A stretch of 64,000 bases of DNA from Quadrisphaera setariae (GTDB lineage Bacteria > Actinomycetota > Actinomycetes > Actinomycetales > Quadrisphaeraceae), in the NCBI RefSeq assembly GCF_008041935.1, contig NZ_VKAC01000017.1, forward strand, positions 25,961-89,960. The letters run 5' to 3'. Positions 55,174-63,937 of this stretch are shown here, one piece after another. Below the pieces are notes generated by a model that ran no database searches, was not told the DNA's origin, and saw nothing but the letters and a program-made list of their open reading frames with translations. Made by a program: the position numbers and the translations under genes. The stretch's first letter is position 1. Every line of letters begins with the position of its first letter.

Positions 55174-56562
55174 TCAGTCGAGGTTGGCGGGCCGGGGCTG
55201 ACGCCGCCGGTCAGAGGCCTCGTGGACGGTCTCCCGCGGCGAACCGTGCGGCAGGTCGGGGATGCCGCTCGGCCGCTCCTGGTAGACGTCGGGGACGCCG
55301 TCCCCGTCCTCGTCCCGAGCCTCGGCCTCGGCGATGCGCCGGTAGTGCCGGTCGCGCGGCTTCAGCACGGCCGCGGCCAGCAGGGCCGCCATCAGGGTGC
55401 CGGTGAGCACGCCGACCTTCACGTGCTCGTCGCGGACCGAGCCGGAACCGAAGGCCAGCTCCCCGATGAGCAGCGACACGGTGAACCCGATGCCCGCCAG
55501 CAGCGACAGGCCGATGACGTCGGGCCAGCGCAGGTCCTCGTCGAGCTCGGCGCGGGTGAAGCGGCTGACCAGCCAGGTCGCCCCGGCGATGCCGACGGCC
55601 TTGCCCACCACGAGCCCGGCGACGATGCCGAGGGCCACCGTGTCGCGCAGCGAGGCGCCCAGCCCCTGCAGGCCCCCGATGGTCACCCCGGCGGAGAAGA
55701 AGGCGAAGACCGGGACGGCGAGGCCGGCCGAGATCGGCCGGATGCGGTGCTCGAAGTGCTCGGCCAGCCCCGGCCCGGCCTCCGGGCCCCCGGCGGCCCG
55801 GCTGCGGACCACCGGAACGGTGAAGGCGAGCAGCACCGCGGCGACGGTGGCGTGGACCCCGGACTCGTGGACGAGCACCCAGGTCGCCAGCGCCAGCGGC
55901 AGCAGCAGCCACCAGTGGCGGACGCGCTTCTGCACCAGGAACCCGAACAGCGCCAGCGGGACGAGGGCCAGCAGCAGCGGCGTGAAGGACAGCGAGGCGG
56001 TGTAGAAGACGGCGATGATCGTGATGGCCAGCAGGTCGTCGACGATCGCCAGGGTCAGCAGGAAGGTCCGCAGCGCAGCCGGCAGGTGGGTGCTGATGAC
56101 CGCGAGCACGGCGAGGGCGAAGGCGATGTCGGTGGCGGTGGGGATCGCCCAGCCGACCAGACCGCCGTCGCTGCGCAGGTTGATGGCGGTGTAGATGACG
56201 GCGGGCACGGCCATGCCGCCCACCGCTGCGGCCACCGGCAGGACCGCCTTGCGCGGGTCGCGCAGGTCGCCGGCGACGAACTCGCGCTTGAGCTCGAGCC
56301 CGGCGACGAAGAAGAAGACGGCAAGCAGCCCGTCGGCGGCCCAGGTGCCCAGGCTCAGGTCGAGGTGCAGCGCGGAGGGGCCGACGACGGTGTCGCGCAG
56401 GCCCTCGTAGGCGGGGGCCCAGGGGGTGTTGGCCCAGACGAGGGCGAGGAGGGCACCGGTGATGAGCAGGACCCCGCCGACGGTCTCCTTGCGCAGGAGG
56501 GCGGCGATGCGGGTCGCCTCGGCGTAGGTGCCGCGGGCGAACAGGCGTGCAGGGCTGGCCAC
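55174..56562 (-). CDS. nhaA: Na+/H+ antiporter NhaA
   Basis: This 462-residue antiporter exports Na+ (or Li+) in exchange for protons. It has [43 protein letters not shown] (TM2 region), [15 protein letters not shown], the ion-binding aspartate pair in [17 protein letters not shown] (TM5), and [15 protein letters not shown]. The C-terminal cytoplasmic tail of about 60 residues is longer than in E. coli and contains DEDGDGVPD (residues 417-425), which fits the D-x-D-x-D-G-x-x-D calcium-loop pattern. GTG at 56562 was chosen because GGAGG lies 4-5 nt upstream; an in-frame ATG at 56631 is the alternative. It follows ktrA by 126 bp. Confidence 0.92.
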   Translation of the reverse strand: MASPARLFARGTYAEATRIAALLRKETVGGVLLITGALLALVWANTPWAPAYEGLRDTVVGPSALHLDLSLGTWAADGLLAVFFFVAGLELKREFVAGDLRDPRKAVLPVAAAVGGMAVPAVIYTAINLRSDGGLVGWAIPTATDIAFALAVLAVISTHLPAALRTFLLTLAIVDDLLAITIIAVFYTASLSFTPLLLALVPLALFGFLVQKRVRHWWLLLPLALATWVLVHESGVHATVAAVLLAFTVPVVRSRAAGGPEAGPGLAEHFEHRIRPISAGLAVPVFAFFSAGVTIGGLQGLGASLRDTVALGIVAGLVVGKAVGIAGATWLVSRFTRAELDEDLRWPDVIGLSLLAGIGFTVSLLIGELAFGSGSVRDEHVKVGVLTGTLMAALLAAAVLKPRDRHYRRIAEAEARDEDGDGVPDVYQERPSGIPDLPHGSPRETVHEASDRRRQPRPANLD

Positions 56563-56688
56563 GTGGCCTCCGGGAGGTGCGGGGTCGACAGAGAGCTTGC
56601 CGACCAGACTTCCCGGCGCACCGCTGTTCAAGATACCGGTGGGAGGGCGTGCGTGACGGATCCAGCTGCAGCTCCGCCCGCTGGCCGG

Positions 56689-57351
56689 TCAGTCGAGCTC
56701 GACGAACCGCTCCACGTCGGACGGCCTCCCGGCGATGACGATGACCGAGCCGTAGCTCAGCACCGTGTCGTAGCCCGCGTGCGTGTACTGGCCGGAGCCC
56801 TCTGGCTTCACCGACACCACGGTGACGTGGTGTCGCGAGCGCAGCTTGGACTCCCCCAGCGGCACGCCCACGAGGTCGCGCGGTGGCTTGGTCTTGGCGA
56901 GCACCCACTGCGGTCCCAGCTCCACCCAGTCCTGCATGCGGCCGGCCACGAGGTGCGCCACCCGCTCGCCCATCTGCTGCTCGGGCAGCACCACCTGGTG
57001 AGCGCCCACCCGCCGCAGGATGGTGGCGTGCTGGTCGGACAGCGCCTTGGCCCAGATGGTCTGCACCTCGAGGTCGACGAGCACGGCCGTGGTGAGGATG
57101 CTCGCCTCCAGGTGGGTGCCGATGCCGACGACGGCGCGCGGGTACTCCTGGACGCCCAGCTCGCGCATGGCGTCGGCGTTCGTGGTGTCCGCGGTGACCA
57201 CCTGCGGCAGCACGCCGGACAGCTTCTGCACGACGGTGGCGCTGGCGTCGACGCCGATGACGTCGGTGCCCCCGCGCTGCAGCTCCAGGGCCAGCGCGGT
57301 GCCGAACCGGCCCAGGCCCAGGACGGCGACGGGGTCTCTGCGACTAGCCAA
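56689..57351 (-). CDS. ktrA: KtrA/TrkA-type potassium channel regulatory subunit
   Basis: This 220-residue RCK protein has the nucleotide loop AVLGLGRFGTALALEL, ribose Asp in IGVDASATVV, and RCK helix motifs (AVVGIGTHLEASILTT, IWAKALSDQHATILRRVGA). A C-terminal TrkA_C domain follows from about 140. An octameric ring of this subunit gates KtrB. The start is TTG at 57351, lying inside the ktrB stop region (8-nt overlap, GTTGGCTAG), so it is translated by coupling. This is the second RCK/potassium locus in the window; the first is ceoB/ceoC. Confidence 0.88.
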   Translation of the reverse strand: MASRRDPVAVLGLGRFGTALALELQRGGTDVIGVDASATVVQKLSGVLPQVVTADTTNADAMRELGVQEYPRAVVGIGTHLEASILTTAVLVDLEVQTIWAKALSDQHATILRRVGAHQVVLPEQQMGERVAHLVAGRMQDWVELGPQWVLAKTKPPRDLVGVPLGESKLRSRHHVTVVSVKPEGSGQYTHAGYDTVLSYGSVIVIAGRPSDVERFVELD

Positions 57352-58720
57352 CGATCATCCGCTCCTCGGGCAGCTGGTGGAGCTTGGCACGCTCGCGCAG
57401 TGCCAGCGCGGTGGCCAGCGTGACAGGACCCACGCGGCCGATGAACATGAGCACGACGACGACCACCTGCGCGGGGATGTCGAGCTGGGCGGTCGCCCCC
57501 GCTGACAGGCCCACGGTGGCGAAGGCGGAGATGGCCTCGAAGGCGACCACGTCGGTGGGCTGGTCGGTGGTCAGGTGCAGCGCGAGCGTCCCCAGGCAGA
57601 CGAGGCCCATGCTGAGGAGGGCGACCGCCACCGCCTGCCGCTGCGTCGTGGCCGGCACGCGACGGCGTCCCACCTCGACGTCGGTGTTGCCGCGCAGCTC
57701 GGCCCACAGCACGAGCGCGAGCAGGCCGAACGTGGTGACCTTGATGCCGCCGGCGGTGCTCGCGCTGCCGCCCCCGATGAACATGAGGGCGTCAGTGACG
57801 AGCAGGCCCTCGGAGGTCATCGCGGTGGTGTCGAAGCTGTTGAAGCCGGCGCTGCGCGCCATGACCCCGTGGAAGAACGCGCCGACGACGCTGTCGCGGG
57901 AGCTCAGCGGCCCCAGGGTGCCGGGGTTGGTCCACTCCGTGACGGCCAGCAGGACCGTCCCCACGAGCAGCAGCCACCCCGTCACCCAGACCGTGATGAG
58001 GGTGAGGACGGACCAGGTGCGCGGTCGGCGCCAGCTCCGCCACAGCTCGAAGACCACCGGGAAGCCGAGGCTGCCGATCATCACGGCGCCAGCGATGACG
58101 CCGAGCGTGAAGGGGTCCGACGCGTAGCGGACCAGGCTGTCGCTGTAGAGGGAGAACCCGGCGTTGTTGACGGCCATGACGCCGTGGAAGACGGCGCTGC
58201 CCAGTGTCGGCAGCACCGGGCCGCCGTCCACCACCACCCACCTGATGGCCAGCAGCCCGCAGACCACCACCTCGAGGGCCAGCGTGAAGACGGCGACCGT
58301 GCGAACGACCCCGCGGACGTCACCGGCGCTGAGCGACTTGGTCTCCGCCTGCGCGAGCAGCCGCGCGCGCAGTCCCAGCCGCCGCGACAGCACCAGCGCG
58401 ACGAGGGTCGCGGCGGTGGTGATCCCCAGACCGCCCAGCTGGACCAGGACGACGATGATGACCAGGCCCGCCGTAGACCACGCAGTGCCCGTGTCGACCA
58501 CCGCCAGCCCGGTGACGGAGACCGCGGACGTGGCGGTGAAGAGCGCCTCGACGGGGTGAGCCCGCCCGTCGGTGCTGGCCACGGGGAGCGACAGCAGGAG
58601 CGTGCCGACGGCGATGGCGGCCGCGAAGCCCCCCGCGATGGCGCGCCCGGGGTGGGACGCCCCGCCGCGCGGTGGGCGTCGGAGCGGGCTGGCGGTGCTG
58701 TCGGGCACGGGCGACCACAC
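57344..58720 (-). CDS. ktrB: KtrB/TrkH-type potassium uptake channel subunit
   Basis: This 458-residue protein has four membrane-pore-membrane repeats. The selectivity-filter glycines are all present: TSAVSVTGLAVVD (1), VMAVNNAGFSLYS (2), VMARSAGFNSFD (3) and SAFATVGLSAG (4). The gate loop is seen as MFIGGGSASTAGGIKVTT in repeat 3. It imports K+ (often Na+-coupled) with KtrA. The GTG at 58720 is used here; a second GTG at 58708, with CAGTGT ending 8 nt before it, fits the leaderless pattern better, and the difference is four residues. It is divergent from the glutamate dehydrogenase. Confidence 0.9.
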   Translation of the reverse strand: MWSPVPDSTASPLRRPPRGGASHPGRAIAGGFAAAIAVGTLLLSLPVASTDGRAHPVEALFTATSAVSVTGLAVVDTGTAWSTAGLVIIVVLVQLGGLGITTAATLVALVLSRRLGLRARLLAQAETKSLSAGDVRGVVRTVAVFTLALEVVVCGLLAIRWVVVDGGPVLPTLGSAVFHGVMAVNNAGFSLYSDSLVRYASDPFTLGVIAGAVMIGSLGFPVVFELWRSWRRPRTWSVLTLITVWVTGWLLLVGTVLLAVTEWTNPGTLGPLSSRDSVVGAFFHGVMARSAGFNSFDTTAMTSEGLLVTDALMFIGGGSASTAGGIKVTTFGLLALVLWAELRGNTDVEVGRRRVPATTQRQAVAVALLSMGLVCLGTLALHLTTDQPTDVVAFEAISAFATVGLSAGATAQLDIPAQVVVVVLMFIGRVGPVTLATALALRERAKLHQLPEERMIVG

Positions 58721-58868
58721 TGCCAGAGGCCCGCGTCCGCCGTCGTCGTCCTCCTGGGCGACCCGCCGACCCGCCGACCCCCGCCGCAGGCGCGCGGTGC
58801 AAGGTGGTGCTGCTCCCCACACCGGCGTGCGGGAGCGGTCTGGACCAGAGCGTGCAGGGGGCGTGGGG

Positions 58869-61800
58869 ATGTCGCAGCAGGCAGCACCGGGAGCACAGGT
58901 CGACGGGGTGCTGGACGTGGTGCGCGAGCCGGGGCGGGCCAGCGTCTGGGCGCAGGACCAGCCGGGGGCCACGGCGACCTCGGGGACGACGACGGTGCGC
59001 GTGGTCACCGACGACATGCCGTTCCTCGTGGACAGCGTGCTGGCCGTGCTGGCGCACTCGGGGCGGTCGATCCGCCGCCTGTCGCACCCGCGCCACCTGG
59101 TGCTCCGCGACGCGGAGGGCCGGCTCCTGGAGGCCCGGCCCGCCGGCGGCGCCGATGCACCGGACGACGGCGCCGGGCTGATGACCGAGAGCCACATCGA
59201 GGCCGAGGTGAGCCTCGACGCCGACGACCCGGGCGGCGTCCGGCTCGTCGAGGCCGTCAGCGGCGTGCTGCGCGACGTGCGGGCGGCCGTGGAGGACTGG
59301 GACCCGATGCGCCGCCGGGCGCGGGAGCTGGCCACCGCGCTGGTGGAGGACCCGGCCGCCGGCGGTGACGAGGCCGAGCGCCGCCGGGCGGCGGCGTTCC
59401 TGTCGTGGATGGCGCAGGACAGGTTCACCTTCCTGGGGCACCGGGTCTACGACGCGCGGGTCCTCGAGGACGGCTCGGGCCGCACGGTCCTGGACGGGCG
59501 CGACTCCGGCGCCCTGGGCGTGTCGAGGTTCCGGCCGGCCCGGCGGGGCCTGGAGGCCGAGGCGGAGGACGGCGGAGGTCCCGCGCCCGTGCTGGCGGTC
59601 TGGAAGGCCGCCGCCCGCTCGACCGTGCACCGCCCCTCCCACCTCGACTGCGTCGCGGTCCGCCTGGTGGACTCCGGCGGCCGCGTGGTGAGGGAGCACC
59701 GCTTCCTGGGGCTGTTCACCTCCTCCGCCCGCAGCGAGCCGCTCCTGGACGTGCCCGTGGTGGCGGACAAGGTCCGCACGGTGCTGCGGCGCGCGGGCGT
59801 GAGGTCGCAGGACCACTCCGGGCGCGACCTCATCAGCGTGCTGGAGACGCTCCCTCGCGACGAGCTCCTGCAGGCCGACCCGGGCTGGATCACCGACACG
59901 TCCCTGGCCGTGCTCGACCTCAAGGAGCGCCGCAAGACCCGGCTGTTCCTGCGCTACGAGCGCCAGGACCGCGTGGTCTCGTGCCTGGTCTACCTCCCGC
60001 GCGACAGGTACACCACCGGCGTCGGGCACCGCGTCGGGCAGCGCCTGCTGGAGGCCCTGGGGGGCGCTGAGGTCGAGCAGACGCTGCAGGTGTCGGAGTC
60101 GGTGCTGGCGCGGCTGCACTTCGTGGTGCGCGCGCGCCCGGGGGAGCGCCTCCTGGACAGGAACCTCCTCGACACCGCCGCCCTGGAGCGCTCGGTGGCG
60201 GCGCTGGCCCGCTCCTGGCAGGACGCGCTCGTCGCCGCCGCGCGGGACGCCGAGCCCGGCGACGAGGAGCGGGTGGCCCGGTGGGCGGACGGCATCCCCG
60301 ACTCCTACCGCTCCACCACCGCACCCGCCGACGCCCTCGTGGACCTGCGGCGCTGCCAGGAGGTGCTCGACGGCCCCGACGACCGGCCGGTCCTGGAGCT
60401 GCGCCGCGACGTCGACGACCCGTCCGCCGAGCGGCGCCTGGTCTTCTACCGCTCCCACCCCGAGACGCTGACCTCGATGATGCCGGTGCTCACCAACCTC
60501 GGCGTCGAGGTCCTCGAGGAGGTGCCGCACCGCTTCGAGGCCGCCGACGGGCGCCGCGTGTGGATCGAGGACCTGCGCCTGCGCTTCCCGGCCCCCAGCA
60601 CCGACGTCGACCCGGACCGGGGCGTCGACGCCGAGGCGCTGGGACACCGGTTCTGCGACGCCTACGCGGCGGTGGCCACGGGCCTGTCCGAGACCGACTC
60701 GCTGGACCGCCTGGTGCTCGCCGCCGGGCTCACGTGGCGACAGGTCGCCCTGGTGCGCGCCTGGACGAAGTACCTGCGCCAGGTGGGGCTGGCCCACACC
60801 CCCGAGGGCGTCGCCGACGTCCTGCTGTCCGCCACGGGCGTCGTGCGGCTGCTCGTGCGCCTCTTCGAAGCGCGCTTCGCGCCCCTGCGCTCCGGCGGCC
60901 ACGACGACCTGGCCGAGTACCGCACCGACCTCGTCGCCGCTCTCGAGGAGGAGGTCGGTGCCGCGCTGGACCGCGTGGAGAGCCTCGACGCCGACCGCGT
61001 CCTGCGGGCGCTGCTGTCCGTGGTGAGGGCCGTGGTGCGCACCAACGCCTACCAGCGTGACCAGCAGAGCCCCGACGGCCAGCTGCCCACCCACCTGTCC
61101 TTCAAGCTGGCGCCCCGGCTCGTGGCCGGCATGCCCGACCCCGCCCCCCACGCGGAGGTGTGGGTCTACTCCCCGCGCGTGGAGGGCGTGCACCTGCGCT
61201 ACGGCGAGGTGGCCCGCGGCGGGCTGCGCTGGTCCGACCGCCGGGAGGACTTCCGCACCGAGGTGCTGGGCCTGGTGAAGGCCCAGGTGGTGAAGAACGC
61301 CGTCATCGTGCCGACCGGCGCCAAGGGCGGCTTCGTGGCCAAGCAGCTGCCCGACCCCGCGGTGGACCGCGACGCGTGGTGGGCCGAGGGCACCGCCTGC
61401 TACCGCACCTTCATCTCCGGGCTGCTCGACGTCACCGACGACCTGCGCACCACCGAGGGGGAGGACGGCCTGCCGGTGCGCGTGGTCGTGCCCCCGGCCG
61501 ACGTCGTCAGGTACGACGGCGACGACTACTACCTCGTGGTGGCCGCCGACAAGGGCACCGCGACGTTCTCCGACACCGCCAACGCGATCTCGCTGGCGCG
61601 CGGCTTCTGGTTGGGCGACGCCTTCGCCTCCGGCGGGTCGGTGGGCTACGACCACAAGGCCATGGGCATCACGGCCCGGGGGGCGTGGGAGAGCGTGCGC
61701 CGCCACTTCCGCGAGCTCGGCCACGACACCCAGACCCAGCCGTTCACCGCGGTGGGCGTCGGCGACATGAGCGGCGACGTGTTCGGCAACGGGATGCTGC

Positions 61801-63683
61801 TCTCGGAGCAGACCCGGCTGGTGGCCGCCTTCGACCACCGGCACGTCTTCCTCGACCCCGACCCCGACCCGGCGACCTCCCACGCCGAGCGCGCGCGACT
61901 GTTCGCCCTGCCGCGCTCGTCGTGGGCCGACTACGACCGCTCCCTCATCTCGGAGGGCGGGGGCGTCTACCCCCGCACGGCCAAGTCCGTGCCGGTCAGC
62001 CCCCAGGTGGCGCGCCGGCTGGGCCTGGACCCCTCGACCGCGTCGATGTCTCCGGTCGACCTGCTGCGCGCGGTGCTGGCGGCTCCGGTGGACCTGTTCT
62101 GGAACGGGGGCATCGGCACCTACGTCAAGGCCTCCACCGAGAGCCACGCCGACGTGGGTGACAAGGCCAACGACGCCATCCGCATCGACGGGCGCGACCT
62201 GCGCGTCCGCGTGGTCGGCGAGGGCGGCAACCTCGGCCTCACCCAGCGCGGGCGCATCGAGGCCGCGCAGTCCGGCCGCGACGGTGAGGGCGTCAAGCTC
62301 AACACCGACGCCATCGACAACTCCGCGGGCGTCGACTGCAGCGACCACGAGGTCAACATCAAGATCCTCCTGGACCAGCTCGTGGCGCGGGGCCAGCTCG
62401 ATGCGGCCGACCGCGACGCGACGCTGCTGCGGATGACCGACGAGGTCGGACGCCTCGTGCTGCGCGACAACTACGAGCAGAACGTCGCGCTCAGCGTGGA
62501 GGGGGCGCTGGCCCACGCGCTGCTCCCGGCGCACCGCCGCTTCCTCGACGAGCTGGCGCGCACCGGTGCCGTCGACCTGCAGCTGGAGGCGCTGCCCACC
62601 GCGGTCGAGCTCGACCGGCGCGCCCGTGAGGGCGGCGGGCTGACGATGCCGGAGCTGTCGGTGCTCATCGCCCACGCCAAGATCACCCTCGGGCGTGCCG
62701 TGCTGAGCAGCTCCCTGCCCGATGAGGACTGGGTCACCGCCACCCTGCGCAGCTACTTCCCGGCCGAGCTCGGCGGGCGCTTCGCCAGCCACCTGGCCGA
62801 CCACCCGCTGCGCCGCGAGATCGCCACCACCGTGCTGGTCAACCGCGTGGTGGGCCTGGGGGGCCTGACCTTCGCGTTCCGCGCCGCGGAGGAGACCGGC
62901 GCGGAGCCCGCTGACGTGGTGAGGGCCTTCGTGGTGGCCGCCAGGGTGTTCGGCCTGCCCGAGCGCGCCGCGGCCGTCGAGGCCCTCGACGGGCGCGTGC
63001 CCGTCGCCGCGCAGGTGCGGATGCGCTCGGTGCACCAGAGGCTGCTCGACAGGTCGGTGCGCTGGCTGCTCCACACCCGGCCAGAGGGCATCGACGTGGC
63101 GGCGGAGGTCGCGCGGTTCGCGCCCGATGTCGCCCGCCTCGCTCCCGCCGTGGACGGTCTCATCGGCGGCGCGGACCTGCACACCGTCGAGGTCGACACC
63201 GAGGACCTCGTGGCCCTGGGCGTACCCGCGGGCGAGGCGCGCCGCACCGCGGGCCTGCTCGCGCTGTTCCCCCTGCTGGAGATCGTCGACATCGCCACGC
63301 GCGGCGAGCACGACGTCGACCTCGTCGCCGCGGCGTGGTTCGAGATCTCCCGGGCCTACGACATCGAGACCCTCCTGCTGGGCATCAGCGCCCTGCCCCG
63401 CGACGACAGCTGGCAGGTCCTCGCGCGGGCCTCCCTGCGCGACGACCTCTACAGCGTCCACCGCGAGCTCACCGAGGCGCTCCTGCGTGAGCGCTCGGCA
63501 TCCGGTCGCTCCGCCGCTGGGAGCACCGCGCTCGCGGACCAGGTGGCGGCCCTGCGCGAGCGGTTCCGCGACGTGGCGGTGCGTGCCGAAGACGAGGGAG
63601 CCCCTCTCGACCTCACGTCGCTGACGGTGTCCCTGTGGTCGCTGAGGTCACACGTCAGGTCCCTGCAGAGGTCGGTCGGCTGA
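58869..63683 (+). CDS. gdh: NAD-specific glutamate dehydrogenase, large (GDH-180 class)
   Basis: This 1604-residue enzyme of the Streptomyces-type large NAD-GDH class oxidises L-glutamate to 2-oxoglutarate and ammonia, mainly for catabolism. An N-terminal ACT-like region includes VVTDDMPFLVDSVLAVL (about residues 45-61). The catalytic core (about 740-1130) has GEVARGGLRWSDR, the catalytic Lys in VPTGAKGGFVAKQL, and GVGDMSGDVFGNGMLLS and VGEGGNLGLTQRGRIE in the NAD domain. The C-terminal helical domain runs to the end. Homologues have about 60 more residues before VVTDDMPFLVDS. AGGGGG lies 6 nt before the ATG. Confidence 0.93.
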   Translation: MSQQAAPGAQVDGVLDVVREPGRASVWAQDQPGATATSGTTTVRVVTDDMPFLVDSVLAVLAHSGRSIRRLSHPRHLVLRDAEGRLLEARPAGGADAPDDGAGLMTESHIEAEVSLDADDPGGVRLVEAVSGVLRDVRAAVEDWDPMRRRARELATALVEDPAAGGDEAERRRAAAFLSWMAQDRFTFLGHRVYDARVLEDGSGRTVLDGRDSGALGVSRFRPARRGLEAEAEDGGGPAPVLAVWKAAARSTVHRPSHLDCVAVRLVDSGGRVVREHRFLGLFTSSARSEPLLDVPVVADKVRTVLRRAGVRSQDHSGRDLISVLETLPRDELLQADPGWITDTSLAVLDLKERRKTRLFLRYERQDRVVSCLVYLPRDRYTTGVGHRVGQRLLEALGGAEVEQTLQVSESVLARLHFVVRARPGERLLDRNLLDTAALERSVAALARSWQDALVAAARDAEPGDEERVARWADGIPDSYRSTTAPADALVDLRRCQEVLDGPDDRPVLELRRDVDDPSAERRLVFYRSHPETLTSMMPVLTNLGVEVLEEVPHRFEAADGRRVWIEDLRLRFPAPSTDVDPDRGVDAEALGHRFCDAYAAVATGLSETDSLDRLVLAAGLTWRQVALVRAWTKYLRQVGLAHTPEGVADVLLSATGVVRLLVRLFEARFAPLRSGGHDDLAEYRTDLVAALEEEVGAALDRVESLDADRVLRALLSVVRAVVRTNAYQRDQQSPDGQLPTHLSFKLAPRLVAGMPDPAPHAEVWVYSPRVEGVHLRYGEVARGGLRWSDRREDFRTEVLGLVKAQVVKNAVIVPTGAKGGFVAKQLPDPAVDRDAWWAEGTACYRTFISGLLDVTDDLRTTEGEDGLPVRVVVPPADVVRYDGDDYYLVVAADKGTATFSDTANAISLARGFWLGDAFASGGSVGYDHKAMGITARGAWESVRRHFRELGHDTQTQPFTAVGVGDMSGDVFGNGMLLSEQTRLVAAFDHRHVFLDPDPDPATSHAERARLFALPRSSWADYDRSLISEGGGVYPRTAKSVPVSPQVARRLGLDPSTASMSPVDLLRAVLAAPVDLFWNGGIGTYVKASTESHADVGDKANDAIRIDGRDLRVRVVGEGGNLGLTQRGRIEAAQSGRDGEGVKLNTDAIDNSAGVDCSDHEVNIKILLDQLVARGQLDAADRDATLLRMTDEVGRLVLRDNYEQNVALSVEGALAHALLPAHRRFLDELARTGAVDLQLEALPTAVELDRRAREGGGLTMPELSVLIAHAKITLGRAVLSSSLPDEDWVTATLRSYFPAELGGRFASHLADHPLRREIATTVLVNRVVGLGGLTFAFRAAEETGAEPADVVRAFVVAARVFGLPERAAAVEALDGRVPVAAQVRMRSVHQRLLDRSVRWLLHTRPEGIDVAAEVARFAPDVARLAPAVDGLIGGADLHTVEVDTEDLVALGVPAGEARRTAGLLALFPLLEIVDIATRGEHDVDLVAAAWFEISRAYDIETLLLGISALPRDDSWQVLARASLRDDLYSVHRELTEALLRERSASGRSAAGSTALADQVAALRERFRDVAVRAEDEGAPLDLTSLTVSLWSLRSHVRSLQRSVG

Positions 63684-63909
63684 CCTCCAGCCTCACGGGC
63701 GTTCTCAGGTGGGGAACGGGTGGGTGGAGACGATCCACAGCCGGTCGCGGGGCCCGATGAGACGCGCTCCAGCGCGGCGGTCGCATCGGCCCTCAGGTCT
63801 ACGCGGCGACCGCCCGCGACGAAGGGGGCATCGGTGCCCCGTTGGAGCTGGAGAGGGACACCTCGAGGCGCTCAAGTGCAGGTCACAGGCACACCAGGAC
63901 TTGTTGATC

Positions 63910-63923
63910 CGAACACCTGTACG
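63910..63923. promoter_or_regulatory. LexA (SOS) box-like operator
   Basis: CGAACACCTGTACG matches the Gram-positive/actinobacterial SOS box CGAAC-N4-GTTCG with one mismatch (A for T). It lies exactly between the -35 and -10 elements, where a repressor would block RNA polymerase. The outer flanks are C and G rather than T and A, so binding may be weaker than at a consensus site. Confidence 0.6.
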
Positions 63924-63924
63924 G

Positions 63925-63930
63925 TAAGAT
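63925..63930 (+). promoter_or_regulatory. -10 element of leaderless transcript at right edge
   Basis: TAAGAT ends 7 nt before the ATG at 63938, with TTGTTG 18 nt upstream as a plausible -35. It is the best-formed promoter in the window and there is no ribosome-binding site. Confidence 0.65.
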
Positions 63931-63937
63931 CACGAGC

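Larger units (their letters stand above)
63684..63937. other. Intergenic region with promoter of the next gene
   Basis: No coding-like frame is evident on either strand. The right end carries a well-formed promoter: TTGTTG (63901-63906), an 18-nt spacer containing a LexA-box-like palindrome, and TAAGAT (63925-63930). Confidence 0.5.

Noticed and set aside
58320..63461. A 1713-codon open frame on the minus strand opposite the glutamate dehydrogenase
   Set aside because: It is the antisense shadow of a GC-rich gene: its composition is dominated by Gly, Val, His, Asp and Arg with no domain, and the plus-strand frame has clear catalytic motifs throughout.
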